Positions 32,353 through 44,149 of a stretch of 64,000 nt of DNA are shown here, one piece after another. Origin of the DNA: Paraescarpia echinospica (lineage: Eukaryota; Annelida; Polychaeta; Sabellida; Siboglinidae); the NCBI GenBank assembly GCA_020002185.1, contig CM034537.1, positions 5,584,465 to 5,648,464 on the forward strand, given 5' to 3'. The notes beneath the pieces were generated by a model. The model was not told the DNA's origin and searched no databases. It saw only the letters and a program-made list of their open reading frames with translations. The position numbers and the translations under genes were made by a program. Numbering within the stretch: the first letter of the stretch is position 1; the number at the start of each line of letters is the position of its first letter.

Positions 32353-33409
32353 TTTGAATAATTGCTGTCTCATGTTGGAATTTTTTAGATATACAAAAAA
32401 CAATTAAAGTTGAATTATTATGATATTAGAGCAAAATAAAAGTAGATACCTATAAAACAAAGATTATTGCTAGTATCCCTGACAATAGATGGTAGCAATT
32501 TGGACATTGTATCATAATACCTATAGGGATAACAATGAAATACAGCCTGCTGAAATCACTGTCGGAATTAACAAAATGTTTTCAATTTTTTTTTTAAATT
32601 CTTCTCCCTTTCATATCTTTTGCATAGACAACCTATACCAATATGTCTACATATTTAGTTAATTTCAGACACGTGTGACTTGTAACCTTCTCAGTACATA
32701 GGCACTTGAAAATAGGTAAACAATAATGTCTGTGGTTTTGGGTGTTTACCCTATATTCACATTCAAGGGAATTACAGAAACAATTTACTTGTCTTTTTTT
32801 GCAGATGTGCTCAACTATAGCCACTTAACCATTTGGTATAATTTAAGTAAATTTTGAGACAATAACTATTTGACCATTGGTTGATTTGACGTGAAATGAC
32901 CCATAAGCACTCAGTATGCATTGTTTGATAACAATTAGAAAGGAGCACATTGTTAAGAACTGAGAAAGAATGGAATTCTGAAAGATGTGAATCCTGGTGA
33001 AAGTAGAACAACTTGTGCTGAGAAAGAGTGACAATTTAGAAAGTTGAAATTTTGATAATATATATATATATATTAAAATGTGTTGTTTTCCTAGTGTTAT
33101 TTTGTATTTATAAATTTATTTTTTGGCCAAGTAAGTTACTTTCTTTCCATTACTTTCCTCGTTGTTACTTTTTCCTAGCAAGAACTGTTACTTTTTATCC
33201 ATTACTTTTTCATGTCATTTTTGTCTTTTCAATTACTGTGTATTTAGCACATATTATAAAACTGATTAGGAAGCATTTGATAGCTTGTTGACATCTGAAC
33301 AGAATTATATATATACTTACAAAACTGTGACTGTGTGTACTAGCAGGCCTTGACATTAAGGTTTTGTATGCACTGGCCTCGGGGGCCGGTTGATCTGATA
33401 AGTTACTGG
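32353..33409. other. AT-rich DNA, no gene recognised
   Basis: A TA run lies at about 33057-33073. Small minus-strand frames at 32633-33034 have no known domain. Nothing else is supported. Confidence 0.35.
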
Positions 33410-34313
33410 TCAACTTGACGTAACCCTTTTCACTCTCTGGTGGAGAATAGGCCATCAACAACACTTTTCCACTAGACATGGTTTTGGGCAGTCATTTCCA
33501 GTTCTTTCCAATTCCATCCTGCTTTTATGATGTCTGCTTCTACCTCCCTGCACCAAGTGTTTCTTGGGATATTGAGATTTCTCTGGACTTCGATATATTG
33601 TTTAGTACAATGTAAGCTGCCCTTGCTTTTCCAGTTCTAGCTCTTACATCACTATCTGTTCCTCCATTTGTGTCCACTACACTTCCTAGATACGAGAATG
33701 ACTACTTCGTCTAGAGCTTCTCCCTGTAGTACAATTGGGCTGTTGTTCTTGCCATTGATTCTCATGATCTTGGTTTTACCATTGTTCACTTTTAGTCCTA
33801 AGGTGGCTGCAGTTGTTTCTATTAATGATGTTTTTTCTTGCATTCGGTTTTGTGAAATCATCTAGTTTTCCCCATACAGTCCACTGTATGCCATTTTGAC
33901 TTCCTAGTGTAGCTGTTCTCATGGTCCAGTCAATAGCCATCAGAAATATAAATGGTGATAGGATGCATCCCTGTCTCACACCTGTCTTTATATCGAACTT
34001 GTCTGTGGTACTCCCTTCATGCAGGACTCTGCAGGTCATTCCCTTGTATGTGCTTTTGATTATGGAGATGAACTTCTCTGGAATTCCGTAATGTCTCATC
34101 AACGTCCACATGGTGTCACTGTCTAGTCTGTCGAAAGCTTTTTCAATGTCTATAAAATTTATATATGCAGGTGAGTTCCATTCTATAGACTGCTCAGTTA
34201 TGACGTGGAAGGTTGTTATTATCTGGTCAATGCATGATCTTTCCTGTCAGAAGTCTGCCTGGTGGTCCCTCAGATTTGAGTCAACTTGTTGGCATTACCA
34301 TTTTCAAGAATAG
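33410..34313 (-). pseudogene. RTE-like LINE, reverse transcriptase C-terminal half
   Basis: On the minus strand: NLRDHQADF, IEWNSPAYINFIDIEKAFDR (motif A), MWTLMRHYGIPEKFISII, FDIKTGVRQGCILSPFIFLM (motif B; GVRQGC is typical of RTE/BovB-like RT), then GIQWTVWGKLDD. Motif C is lost: LDD is followed by FTKPNARKN in one frame and MQEKTSLIETT in the next, so the FADD segment is deleted with a frameshift. The tail continues as ATLGLKVNNGKTKIMRING, TNGGTDSDVRARTGKARAAY and a C-terminus near 33420. About 75 residues of the RT fingers are missing between this piece and the part at 38041-39280. Confidence 0.85.
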
Positions 34314-34640
34314 TAAACATAAATATATTTACTTGTAGCTGTACTTTTGTTAGTGTTTCCATTGGCTAGACTTAACATACATAGTTTAGTATATCAATAC
34401 CAGTAGCAAATGGCAGCTGTGTATTGTCGATGAGTTACTATGGTCACTGCGATGAATCACACAAAGTCGTTGCCACGAACAAAAGCAACGTTTGACAATT
34501 TGTACAAGTGCCGTCCCAGTCAATACCCGTTCAAATCGACATCAGTGCGGAATTCCTTTATAACACCATTCAGGGACTTTACGACCACTTTGCCGTTCCT
34601 TTAAAAGTCCAGCTAAATGTTACGTGTAATACAGTGTACA
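34285..34640 (-). repeat. Direct repeat D, first copy (ORF1-C tail plus 3' flank)
   Basis: This matches 34938-35250: TTGGCATTACCATTTTCAAG, AGCTGTACTTTTGTTA, GGCAGCTGTGTAT, GAACAAAAGCAACGTTTGAC and CAGTCAATACCCGTTCAAAT. The two copies are about 640 bp apart and moderately diverged. The upper part encodes, on the minus strand, the end of a LINE ORF1 protein. Confidence 0.8.
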
Positions 34641-34937
34641 GATGTTAGTTTGTAGAATACAGTGTAGGGATGGTTAGTCTGTAGATTTCTTCTCCTTATA
34701 TGCAATAGAGTGTTAACATCACGCACGGCTAGTGTAAACAAGCAGCAATAATAGTAATAATCATTATTACACATATCTGCTTATAAATATTGCTTACTAT
34801 CAACATTTCCATTGATGATGCTTATATAGGCCTACAAAACCCAAATGTTATATAATAAACATAAGTTTCATTATGTCGATGTTCATTCGTAAAATAACCC
34901 AACACAAATTTCAGACGCTCATGTGTAATAGAACACA

Positions 34938-35250
34938 TTTGGCATTACCATTTTCAAGAATAGTAAACATATATTTACTGGTAGCTGTACTTTTGTTAAC
35001 GTTTCCATTGATTGGACTTAACATACATAGTTTTGTATACCAGTAGCAAGTGGCAGCTGTGTATCGTTGGTGAGTCACTAGTCACTGCGATGAGTCACAC
35101 ATGAGTCACACAAAGTCATTGCCGCGAACAAAAGCAACGTTTGACAATTTGTACAAGTGCCATCCCAGTCAATACCCGTTCAAATCGGCGTCAGTGCAGA
35201 TTTCCTTTATAACATCGTTCAGGGACTTTGCGGTTGAAAGTCCAACAATC
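34938..35250 (-). repeat. Direct repeat D, second copy
   Basis: Partner of 34285-34640. It is continuous with the ORF1-C coding sequence above it, so this copy is in the original context. Confidence 0.8.
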
Positions 35251-35918
35251 GTTTATTTGCTTAGATTTTTTCATCTGTCGGGTCTTCTTTGCTAGCGCTG
35301 CTCGTTGATGTGTTAAATTGACGTACATTGTCAGTCCATCACCGCTTTCCCGCAGGCGATGTCTCGTACAAATGACCACGTCGCACACATGGGGAGTAGC
35401 AAATTTGATGATCACTGGTCGAAGTTGCGCGTCCGCACCTGGCTGTCGCCATCCAAGATGATAGCTGGTCACTACATCCGCGCTCACAATGGAAGGTGTG
35501 ACTCCCATTGTTTTGTTGACAATAAACAGCAACTTGCCTGTGGTATCTTTCCCCTTGTCCGACTCGAGAATTCCGAAGAATCGTAGGTTTGATCTACAGG
35601 AATAGTGCTCCAATTAATCTAGATCAGCCTCCATTGAGACAGTCTTGCATCTAGAGTAGCAACATGTTTATCCTTCTTGTCCAACCGTTCATTCAACTGA
35701 GTAATAGTAGCGGACAATGCATCTAACTTGTCAGTCAGACCCTTCGGATAGAGCACGCTACGTAGCTTATTAACGACTGCCACATTGCCTAAAAGATCCA
35801 AGAACCGGAGTAGTATAGTGTCTGTCTCCGATGTCACTTCGGTAACATCCGAGGCACTACCTCCTCTTCGTTTTGTCAGCATAATGCGTTCCAAAACTGG
35901 GTCCAAACAATAAATCAC
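35100..35918 (-). pseudogene. LINE-C ORF1 protein (coiled coil plus RRM-like domain)
   Basis: Frame 35918-35619 holds a leader (MLTKRRGGSASDVTEVTSET) and a coiled coil (LTDKLDALSATITQLNERLD). Frame 35613-35191 reads SNLRFFGILESDKGKDTTGK, then LGWRQPGADAQLRPVIIKFA and RHRLRESGDGLTMYVNLTHQ, RAALAKKTRQMKKSKQINDC, W-T-F-N. This is the L1-type ORF1 order of coiled coil, RRM-like domain and C-terminal domain ending in a CWTFN motif. The tail (GWHLYKLSNVAFVRGND) extends to about 35100. A frame change near 35615 separates the two parts. No matching ORF2 lies next to it. The sequence differs from LINE-B ORF1, so it is a separate family. Confidence 0.75.
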
Positions 35919-35973
35919 TTATGTCTGAATCCTCTATCTCGCTCGCGAAACCAAAAGATGTCACGCCACGGCA

Positions 35974-35983
35974 GCCATCTTGG
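35974..35983 (-). promoter_or_regulatory. YY1-like site upstream of LINE-C ORF1
   Basis: CCAAGATGGC on the minus strand lies about 55 bp upstream of the ORF1-C start region, at what may be the element's 5' end. Mammalian L1 elements carry a YY1 site (CAAGATGGC) at the same place. A ten-base match can occur by chance. Confidence 0.3.
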
Positions 35984-36018
35984 ATTTTCTGTCATCTTTG
36001 CCTCTGGCTTTCCCATTT

Positions 36019-38040
36019 TTAGTCCTTTGGGCCGAAGGTCCAAGGGACTATTGCCATCACTCTGCGTTGTTAGCTGCCGTATCTCAGAAACTGTTCAGGA
36101 ACTTTTTTATAATTTTGCGTAGACGTATCTTAGGGTACTGCCACTATGCACGAGAAATCTGTATTTGATTGAATCATTCTAAGGAACCCGTAGGGCCCCT
36201 AACAGCTGAAAAAGCTGGTAATTTGTCACATTTTGCCTATTTAAAAAAAAACTGTTCAGCAGCTTTTTCTTTCTAATTTTGCAAAGATGTATCTTAGGGT
36301 GCTGCCACTATACACAATAAATCTGTATTTGATTGAATCATTCTAAGGGCACCAAAGGGGTGCAAAAGTTTTACATTATCTAGTGATGTGGTTTTGAGAA
36401 GGGCCCTTGAGACCACCCCCAACAGTATATTTTGTGTATTGTGCCAGAAATTGTGCCTGGCCTCACTCCACTCTGCATTGTTCCATTGAGACCTTGACTA
36501 ATCTTTAATTGGTCACAGGCAGAGCAGACACATTTGACCCCTGCTAAACTCAGTTGCCTGCAGCTTCAAAACTATTGATTTTCTATAATTGCAAGTTGTG
36601 TTTATTTTGATGGTCATTTAATTATTATAAAATGGTGTGACTGTGGTGTCTATTGGTTAAAGATGTATTGTCACCTGTAGGTGACAAACATAGAAAATTA
36701 ATATTCTGGACAAATATAGAGTGAAATATCCTACATTTTATTGATATCAAATGCATTCTACTGTTCTGTTTACACTTTCCATGCCTTGTGTAGACGTGGT
36801 ACTATGTAAATCAATTGTATCAATATAGACTAATAATTACAGAATAACAATATAGATAACATCTGAAACAATCAAATGTCAACCATTAGAAGAGTTGACA
36901 TAGTTCCGCTATACACAAGAAATCTGTAATTGATTGAATCATTCCAGTGTCATCAGCATATAGTAGATACATTTTCAAGAAAATGTTTATATCATCATCA
37001 CTAAGGTTGTTGTAAATTTCACCAGCTGCCATGTCAAGTCCCTTATAATTATGACTAACAGTGTTCAAAATTCAGGTAAATAGCAAATAACAAAGGAGAC
37101 AAGTTTTCTCATTGCTGTACCTCTACATCACATGTGAAGAAGGCTAATACAGCCTGGCCCTGTTTTGTTAAGTATTCATTTATAACATTATCAATACCAC
37201 ATGCCTTTTTGTTTTTTGAGTTTTTTGATTTGCATTAGTACCTCATTTTGCATGAATGGTCTGTTTATATGTTTGTTTGACTGGGAAATCTTTCTGGGAT
37301 CAAAAGGTATCTCACTAGCTGCAGTTTAACTTTCAGGTTTTTCACCAAGTTTTTCAAAGTGGTTCATAAACTTATCCAGTAAAATATTTCCACATTTTTC
37401 ACTGCTGTTACTTGCTTTATTAAGTATATCCCAGTATTCTGCAGGCTTGCTATGTTTTAGGTTGCGCAAGTTTTCATGTAACTGTTTATGGTAGCATTTT
37501 AATATTTATTTTATCAAGCATTTATACCCACTAGCCAATTTTTTAAACTCAGCATTAGCTTCGTCATTTCTAATTTTCTTTAGTCTACCTTTTGCTCTCA
37601 AATAATCTATCCTTTTAGTTTTACACATAATCTTACACATAATCTTTTACACATAATCTGGCATAACTTGCTAAGTCTTTGTAGCAGCACATTTGTACTT
37701 CCAGTGTATCATTGCAACATAATATACATATTGTGTGCCACATTTGAATGTCATGCATGTAATATTTTCATCAATCCACTTGCATATATAATATAAAACT
37801 TCAACAGCCGTTTTCTTCATTTTCATTTTTTGACCCTTACCATGTTCAATGCTCCATAACTTCGCCAATTTTTGTAGCAGTCATAATTTTTGAAACTGTG
37901 TAGTAAAGCACCCTACCCAACCTTTAAAAGAATGTAAGAAAACAATGTTACAATTTTTTCGACTTATCAGTCATTTGGCTAGCCAGGGTCACATATCGAC
38001 GTATTAGTCCAAAGGATTTCAGGGCCTCTTGGCCCATTTT
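36019..38040 (+). mobile_element. Inserted repeat T, copy 2 (2.0 kb, with a nested LINE fragment)
   Basis: It starts TTAGTCCTTTGGGCCGAAGG and ends ATTAGTCCAAAGGATTTCAG then CTCTTGGCCCA, as in copy 1. The modules CTGCCACTATGCACGAG and CTGCCACTATACACAA recur. The block from about 36365 to 36905 matches 23895-24470 of copy 1, and the block from 37592 matches 26300 onward. The middle is replaced by a LINE RT fragment (36930-37590). It sits in the RTE-like LINE just after the codons for LRKLKNG. The flanks share CCCATTTTT, a candidate target duplication, but copy 1 does not confirm its length. Confidence 0.7.
36930..37590 (-). pseudogene. LINE reverse transcriptase fragment inside repeat T copy 2
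   Basis: On the minus strand the frame 37068-36886 gives NTVSHNYKGLDMAAGEIYNN, then DDDINIFLKMYLLYADDTGM, the RT motif C (YADD) and its lead-in. Sequence further upstream on that strand (about 37080-37140) resembles RT motif B in broken frames. Only the palm region survives, and its clade is not assigned. Confidence 0.6.
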
Positions 38041-39280
38041 TTAGTTTCCTCAGTGCTGCTCTAAGCTCTGTTTTTGTTATAGAGTCTGTGCTGATTTCAT
38101 CAATGATCGAATCTAATTTAATATCTATTACGGGGTCATCGTGCATAGGACTATTAAGGACTTCTTAAAAATGCTCCTTCCATCTTGCCTGTCTGGCTGG
38201 TCCTTCAGTTATTAGGTTTCCAGATTTGTCTTTTACTGCATTCGCTGTCTTGTGTTTGTCGTTACTAAGTGTCTTGGTGATGTTGTAGACTTCTTTCATC
38301 CTTCCATTCCCGGCTGCTTTCTCTGCTTCTGCGGCCAGGTTGTCTACCCACCTTCTATGATCTTGTTTCATGCTTTTCTTTACGTCTTTATCTCTTTGTT
38401 GATATTTATCCTTGTAGCTCTGCTTTATCCTTTCTCACTTTACTTGTTCTATGTTGTTGTTTAGTTGTTTCCTGTCTTCTACCAGCTCCCATGACCCTTT
38501 GCTGATCCATGGTTTTTGTCCTCTCTTTTTGTAACCCAGTACTTCTTCAGCTGTTTCGTTGTAGGCCACCTCAAATTTTTGCCATTTTCCCTCAACAATG
38601 TCATTATCTGTTTCGTTGTAGTCCTGTAGTACATCATATCTGTTCCATAGCTTCAACGAGAATTGGATTTTTATGGTTGGTTGTTGTAGCTTGATTGTGT
38701 CGAATTTCTTTCTGTTCTCACTGGTCTTTTGCTTCCTCTTTAGCTTCAGCCTGATCTCCGAGCGCACTAACTGGTGGTCACTCCCAATGTCTGCTCCCCT
38801 CAGCACTCTGGTGTCCATAACTGATGTTCTGTGCTGCCTGCTCACTAGCACATGGTCAATTTGGTTTTTGGTTCGCCCTCCTGAAGATGTCTATGTCTGC
38901 TTATGGATGAGTCGATGTGGAAATATGGTACCTGTTACCACAAGGTTGTTTAATCCATGAAGTCAATTAGTCTTTCTCTATTTTTTTTCACCAATTCCAT
39001 GGCTTCCCATTATGTCTTCATAGCCCTCATTGTCTTCTCCCAACTTTGGCATTTAGGTCCCCCATTACTTTTAGCATGTCATATTAATGTACATTGCCCA
39101 CAACTGACTGCAACTGTTCGTAGAACTGGTCTTTCTCCTCGTCACTTGTTTCATTTATTGGTGCATGTTTGTATGATTGATAGTTTCACAGGCAGGGCAG
39201 TAAATAGACTCTTACAAACACAATCAATATGGGCATATATTACATTGCTCCAAGTGATGATCAGCACACATTTGTAACGA
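38041..39280 (-). pseudogene. RTE-like LINE, endonuclease and linker
   Basis: On the minus strand the endonuclease begins with KVMGDLNAKVG (about 39040-39075), then DNEGYEDIMGSHGIGEKN, RERLIDFM, NLVVTGTIFPHRLIHK (about 38890-38940), KNQIDHVLVSRQHRTSVMD and GADIGSDHQLVRSEIRLKLK (38435-38851). These carry the DLN, TxFPH, DHV and SDH motifs of RTE/BovB-type apurinic endonucleases. The linker frame 38371-38165 ends ARQARWKEHF, and ELRAALRKLKNG follows at 38041-38070, where repeat T interrupts. Together with 33410-34313 this is one dead RTE element. The same endonuclease piece recurs at 60135-60545. Confidence 0.9.
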
Positions 39281-39589
39281 TTTACACTCTGACGGTTCAT
39301 ATTGGTTAATTAGGTGACAACGTTTAGTTAGTTCAGCCAAAATATTCTAAAGTGTAGCATTGGTCTGGCAACATTCGGAAAAATTGTTAGTTGCATAGTA
39401 ACTTTGCTCGTTGACTACATGTTGCTTTGAACTTAGCAATATTAAATGGGGGGTCTATGTCAATAATGTTTAAATGGTACTGACATTACCCCAGCCATCA
39501 TCCAGTGTCGCCCTAACCTGTTAACATTGCTCCAATTACCCACCAACACTGTCCTAACACTGTTACCTATTCTATATTCCAAAGGGTGC
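39281..39589. other. Unclassified DNA
   Basis: No open frame or repeat beyond the duplication itself was recognised. The stretch separates the RTE endonuclease from the AAGCCC-terminated element. Confidence 0.35.
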
Positions 39590-40564
39590 GTGAACAAAAG
39601 CCCTTCCAGAAAAAAGCCCCTCGGGCATAAGCCCCTCCTGACATAAGCCCCTCAATTATATAATATATGTATATATTTATATATATTATGTATATATTCA
39701 AATGTAGGATAGTCACAGTAAAAAAAAAATTTAGAATTCTTTGTTTTTACAATATAAATAAATTTAGGTGAATAATTGCAAAATATTATACTTGTAGTGT
39801 ACTCTTCGAATAAAATTATGCTGTAACTTTATTTCTTGTGACTTATTTTGTGGTAGATAATTATAAGTTTACAACTTCATATTTACTCCTTTTCAAACAA
39901 TATATCTTTTATTATCTCATTATGTACAATTTCTTTCATATATTGTACGCATGACTTTATTTTGATTTATTATTTGTTTAGGTTTGTTTTGTTCAACTGC
40001 AGCTGTGAGCAAAGCAAATCTAGACAAATAATAAATAAAAAAACATCACAGCTGCAGCATTACTTATGTCCCCCCGACGACCAAGTCAGTCAAGGGACTA
40101 AAATATGTTTTGTAATATGTTTGAAATCAATTTATTGATTGATATTGATTGATTATTGACTTACAAATGTATTTTCCTAGGCAAAACTTTTTGTGTCTTT
40201 TTCCTGTGTCTTTATTTCCGCCCACCATGTGTCTGCTTAGTTTTCACCATTCATCACCGAATGCATGGATAATACATTTTACATTAGTCCAGCAGTCAAA
40301 CACCCTTTTGAAGGTGTACTGCGCATTAGGATTCACACAATGTGTTTTTTTGCATTTTTGTGATCTTCTAACCTTTTAGGTCAATAATCCGACTGATGTC
40401 ACCCAGACACCCTTGAGCGTTTTGGTATAAAACAAATTTATATGCAAATTAGTTATTGCCATTAAAATGTATACCACTTTTCTACATATCTTGAATTGTA
40501 ACATTGAAACAAAATGATGTGTACAAACGCATGTTTTCAGGATATCCGTACAAACACCCTCATC

Positions 40565-41150
40565 ACCCCATCACAGCTAGACCTGTTGTAGAACTGCCAA
40601 GTGGTGCAATACGCGTGACTCCAAGGTAAAACAATGTCACCTTCAAATGATGAATTTTTGAAATTGTGCGCTTCTGCAAACATCTTAAAATTACAGTGAT
40701 AATGATGATTACAGTGCATATCTAATTTCTTTGATTACAAAATAGCCACATATATATATATATTTAGAAAGATTCTTGCAATACCGCGAACGCATCAAGT
40801 TACAATGACTCTGTGCATGTACTTCATTTTATGGATACATAATATGCACTGTGATAGATCAATTTCTTCCAGTCAGAACGATATATAACTTGGAGTCAGT
40901 TGATGGAGTTTGCTTGGAGCGAAGATCAAACAGTGTCACCATCAAGTGATAAATATTTTGAATTGCACCATCCAGCAAATGTTATACAACATCAGAGGTG
41001 GATTATATTATGGCCATGTCGTATACCACTGAATAGCCTACTGTCTCCCTGTAAATATGGGATACAATGGGGGCTGTCAAGTGGTGTAGTGTGTGTGTTA
41101 AGTGAAGGTCAAACAAGGTGATGTTTTGTTTGCTAAATATTTTTATAATG
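40565..41150 (+). repeat. Diverged internal repeats
   Basis: Three related stretches near 40600, 40910 and 41080 share CCAAGTGGTG or TCAAGTGGTG, AAACAATGTCACC or AAACAGTGTCACC, and AATGATGAA or AGTGATAAA. Their function is unknown. They recur in the second duplication copy. Confidence 0.45.
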
Positions 41151-41544
41151 ACCATTTAAGTTTTTCCTTTTGTTTGTTATGGCCCAGTCACAACAGAAGG
41201 AATTTTATAAATTAGATTTTTTTCAAATGTAATAGTGTTAATAAACAAAACAATAAAATTATAAACATGTTCATAGTCAAGTTTAAAAACTGTTAAATGA
41301 ATCACTCAATTTTGGATGAAATTGTAATGTTTAAATAAATTATTTAAATTGCCAACACTAATCTTGTTAACATATGTGCAGGATGGTAGTTATCAATACT
41401 ATTTAAATAAGCCAAGAGACTTCACAAATCACATACAATCAACTTAGGAAATAATTACATTTAATTGAACATTAATTTTACAAAATGTTCAAGCATTACC
41501 CATTTTACAGACATGTGTTTTTTAATGTCTATATATATTTAAAC

Positions 41545-41705
41545 CCGGCTGATGCTTAAGGCAGAACTCTGAGCTCATTTGCTATATGAATTACACAAGA
41601 CTTAATTGTTGGTGAAGGTCATCATTATGAACAGGAATTAAATCACATATCGATCGATGAGATATAGACAAACATACTCATCGAGGTAATATATAAACAC
41701 ATTGA
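41545..41705 (+). repeat. R repeat, degenerate copy
   Basis: CGGCTGATGCTTAAGGCAGA, CTGAGCTCATTTGCTATATG, GGTGAAGGTCATCATTATGA and CAGGAATTAAATCACATA match R with small deletions. The first box is damaged and the second is absent. Confidence 0.6.
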
Positions 41706-41816
41706 ATCTTCCTTTGTGTTGAAAAACAAAGACTATCATTGAACAAAACATTTATAGGCATCTTCGCCTCACATTGTATAATTACTATTTTAACGTATGC
41801 AAAAATAATCATTTAT

Positions 41817-42050
41817 GCCCTGCTGATGCTCAATGGCAGAACCCTGAGCTTGTTTGCTATACAAATTAAACGAGAGTGGATGTAGTTGATAAAGGTCATT
41901 TAATAATTGTACCAACAGGAATTAAATCACATACACCAAATGATGAGATAAAACAAAGCAAATCATACTTTCATTGAGTACTACACAAACAATTATTAAA
42001 TGACAGTCAGATTAGCAAAGGTGGGGGCGGTCATTTCCCCCACCCGCCTC
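41817..42050 (+). repeat. R repeat copy with perfect 15-bp inverted boxes
   Basis: CCCTGCTGATGCTCAATGGC leads in. TCATTTAATAATTGT (41896-41910) and ACAATTATTAAATGA (41989-42003) are exact reverse complements. After the second box, GGTGGGGG (42020-42027) and CCCCCACC (42037-42044) form a second 8-bp GC stem. This is the cleanest R copy. Confidence 0.8.
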
Positions 42051-42261
42051 CAGCAGTAGGGGCCCTTCCAGTGTTATACTGCCTAATTGCATATATATTG
42101 ATGTCACCTTTTTATAGGTTAAGGCTTTTGTACACAAGGGTTTTTGACTGTTTTCTAGGATGGAGGGCTTTTACCTTATGACCAGCATCTCATCCCACAA
42201 GGTCTCTTGACGGGAGGGCTTTTGACAAAGAGGCTTTAGACTGGGAGGTCTTTTGACTATC

Positions 42262-42780
42262 TCGATATATGCAGATGATCTACTTCATATAGCTCCTTCT
42301 GCCAAAGGACATCAAACAATACTTGACATATGTATGATAAATTAATGTTACATATATGGATGTGAACATAACATTCAATATAATGTCAATAAATCCCTGG
42401 TCACGTACTAGCTTTGACTCAAGAAATGCAATTTTTTTAGGGAAATGACCTTTGGAGAAAAGAAGTTAAAAAGCTTTGCCACCTTATGTAAATATCTTGG
42501 ACATGTCATTTGTAACATTAGTCTTATCGGATAAGGCTGACATTCAAGCCAAAGTTAGACTTCTGTATGCTAAGAGTAACATGTGTCAAAGATTTTTCTT
42601 TTGCTTAACAGTGATTCTATTTTAGTAATTCATAATATTTTTTATTTGCATGTGTGCTTTATCATAGAAAAGCAAATAGCAATTTGCCACAACTACAAAA
42701 ATGCTCATCCTTCGGATGGTGCTTCATTCACACAGACACAAAAAGACAGTTGCCCTGAGAGTTTTTAAATTATGTTCATC
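42262..42780 (+). pseudogene. LINE reverse transcriptase palm fragment
   Basis: Translation gives ISIYADDLLHIAPSAKGHQT then ILDIC (motif C YADD and following helix). Further on in shifted frames come NVNKSLVTY, LCKYLGHVICN and KVRLLYAKSNMCQR-like text. This matches the palm-to-thumb part of LINE RTs that carry APSAKGLQ after YADD. It is 5' and 3' incomplete with frameshifts, and is duplicated at 63449-64000. Confidence 0.65.
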
Positions 42781-42813
42781 TTAACGTAATTCACAATGCA
42801 CGTTTCTTATAAC

Positions 42814-43458
42814 GTGCTCAACTGATTGGATGACCAATCGCCTGGATTGGAACCACCTTTACTAATCCATTTAGGTCCGTCTAACATCCGGTACAAACGT
42901 AAAATCACAAAACCTGTAATCAATGGGGAATTTTGAAAAGATATAATTTATTATAAGTGTTACTTTTCTTCCGATATAAAAAATTAGTCCCTGAAAGTTT
43001 GGCATGCTAGGTTACAAGACATCTAGGATGAAGACGTTAACATACATGCATGAACATGTGCACACACTAGTTCAGTTATAGACTGTCTATGAGAGGTAGT
43101 GCTAGCCACATATTTGATGGTAAACCATGTTTGATACTGCTAATATGAACTTGTGCAGGGCCTACATGTGTCATCAGAAAGGCTAGATTTAATTTAATGA
43201 CTAGGATTGCAACTAGCAACATGTGCTGTGTAACTCAAAATTGCGGCTTCAGTGGAACTTACCTTGAACTTGGTTTCCAAGGATTTAGGCGCAATAGAAG
43301 TGATCTTATTATTATTATATTTTTTTAATTTACTGTTTTTATCTTTATCTCTGAACAAAAAAACTACTATTATATTATTATAGGCTGTAAAAATGTGGAT
43401 CCTCCTCTCTCCCCGTCTCCCCGTCTCCCCGTCTCCCCCTCTCCCCTCCCTCCCTCCA

Positions 43459-43498
<40 letters not shown>

Positions 43499-44149
43499 AA
43501 ATACATTTTCCAAATTTATTAATAAAAAATATGGAGCAAATAAAACATATGTGACCTGCAACAGTGAACAGGTGTCATATGAAGTATAAACCTATTCTGC
43601 ATTCGAGCCAAAATAGCTGTCTAGTCATATCCCATCAATTTTCTGATTTTGGCAGAAATGTATAGTCTCATCTTTCAATGTTCAGCTTATTTTCCTCTAC
43701 AAATAATCCTAAACTCATAAAATACTACATGTAATACTGACATTGAACATTGATTTTGCACATAGCTGATTTTTTGTAATCTGTTTTTCTCAAAACTTTA
43801 AAAAAGTTTACTTAATTTTGAACAATCATTAAAATACTGAAGATATTTCAACAAACTAGGTATAATTTAAAAACTTACAATTAGTGGAATAAAAAATATA
43901 TATTTCACAATTGTGCAATTTAATACCTACCTCCAGATTGGGAAGGACTGTTATTGTGTAATGCTGATAATGGTTCAGCATTGGTAAAAAGTAAAGCAGA
44001 TTAGTTTTCCCACATGACATTTTGCACTGCTTTGTGTATCTCCTGAAAACAAATTAATACACACTTACCTGACTTTTCTTCTTAAATTTTCTTGGTCACT
44101 ATTACACAGAAATCTCATGTGGACACAGCAGGATTTCACACAGGCAATT
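42814..44149. other. Unclassified AT-rich DNA with a (CT)n tract
   Basis: A C-rich lead (CCCCGTCT repeated, from about 43410) runs into (CT)n at about 43462-43496. Frames across it on both strands are simple-repeat products. No gene was recognised. Confidence 0.5.
43410..43496. repeat. CCCCGTCT / (CT)n microsatellite
   Basis: Tandem CCCCGTCT units pass into CCCT and then pure CT dinucleotides. Confidence 0.95.

Larger units (their letters stand above)
39590..42258. mobile_element. Element with tandem AAGCCC / GGGCTT termini (2.7 kb)
   Basis: The left end (39590-39660) holds four spaced AAAAGCCC or ATAAGCCCCTCC motifs about 15-18 bp apart. The right end (about 42115-42258) holds the inverse, GGAGGGCTTTT repeated in the same loose spacing with GACGGGAGGGCTTTTGAC. 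Together they form inverted, internally repeated termini. The interior has two R copies, a 12-bp inverted repeat CTGCAGCTGTGA (39997-40008 and 40046-40057), and no transposase. Exact ends and target duplication are not resolved. Confidence 0.55.
38872..42813 (+). repeat. Duplicated segment, first copy
   Basis: The segment matches 60135-64000 with scattered substitutions. The offset is 21263 at the left end and 21187 at the right, the difference being mainly a 75-bp segment (about 40125-40199) absent from the second copy. This copy keeps unbroken RTE endonuclease sequence on its left (KNQIDHVL across 38872), so it is in the original context. The match is still running at the window edge and so extends further right than 42813. 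Confidence 0.95.

Noticed and set aside
42037..42060. Helitron 3' end (hairpin near CTRR)
   Set aside because: The hairpin is followed by CGCCTCCAG, not CTRR, and no Helitron 5' end or Rep/helicase was seen.
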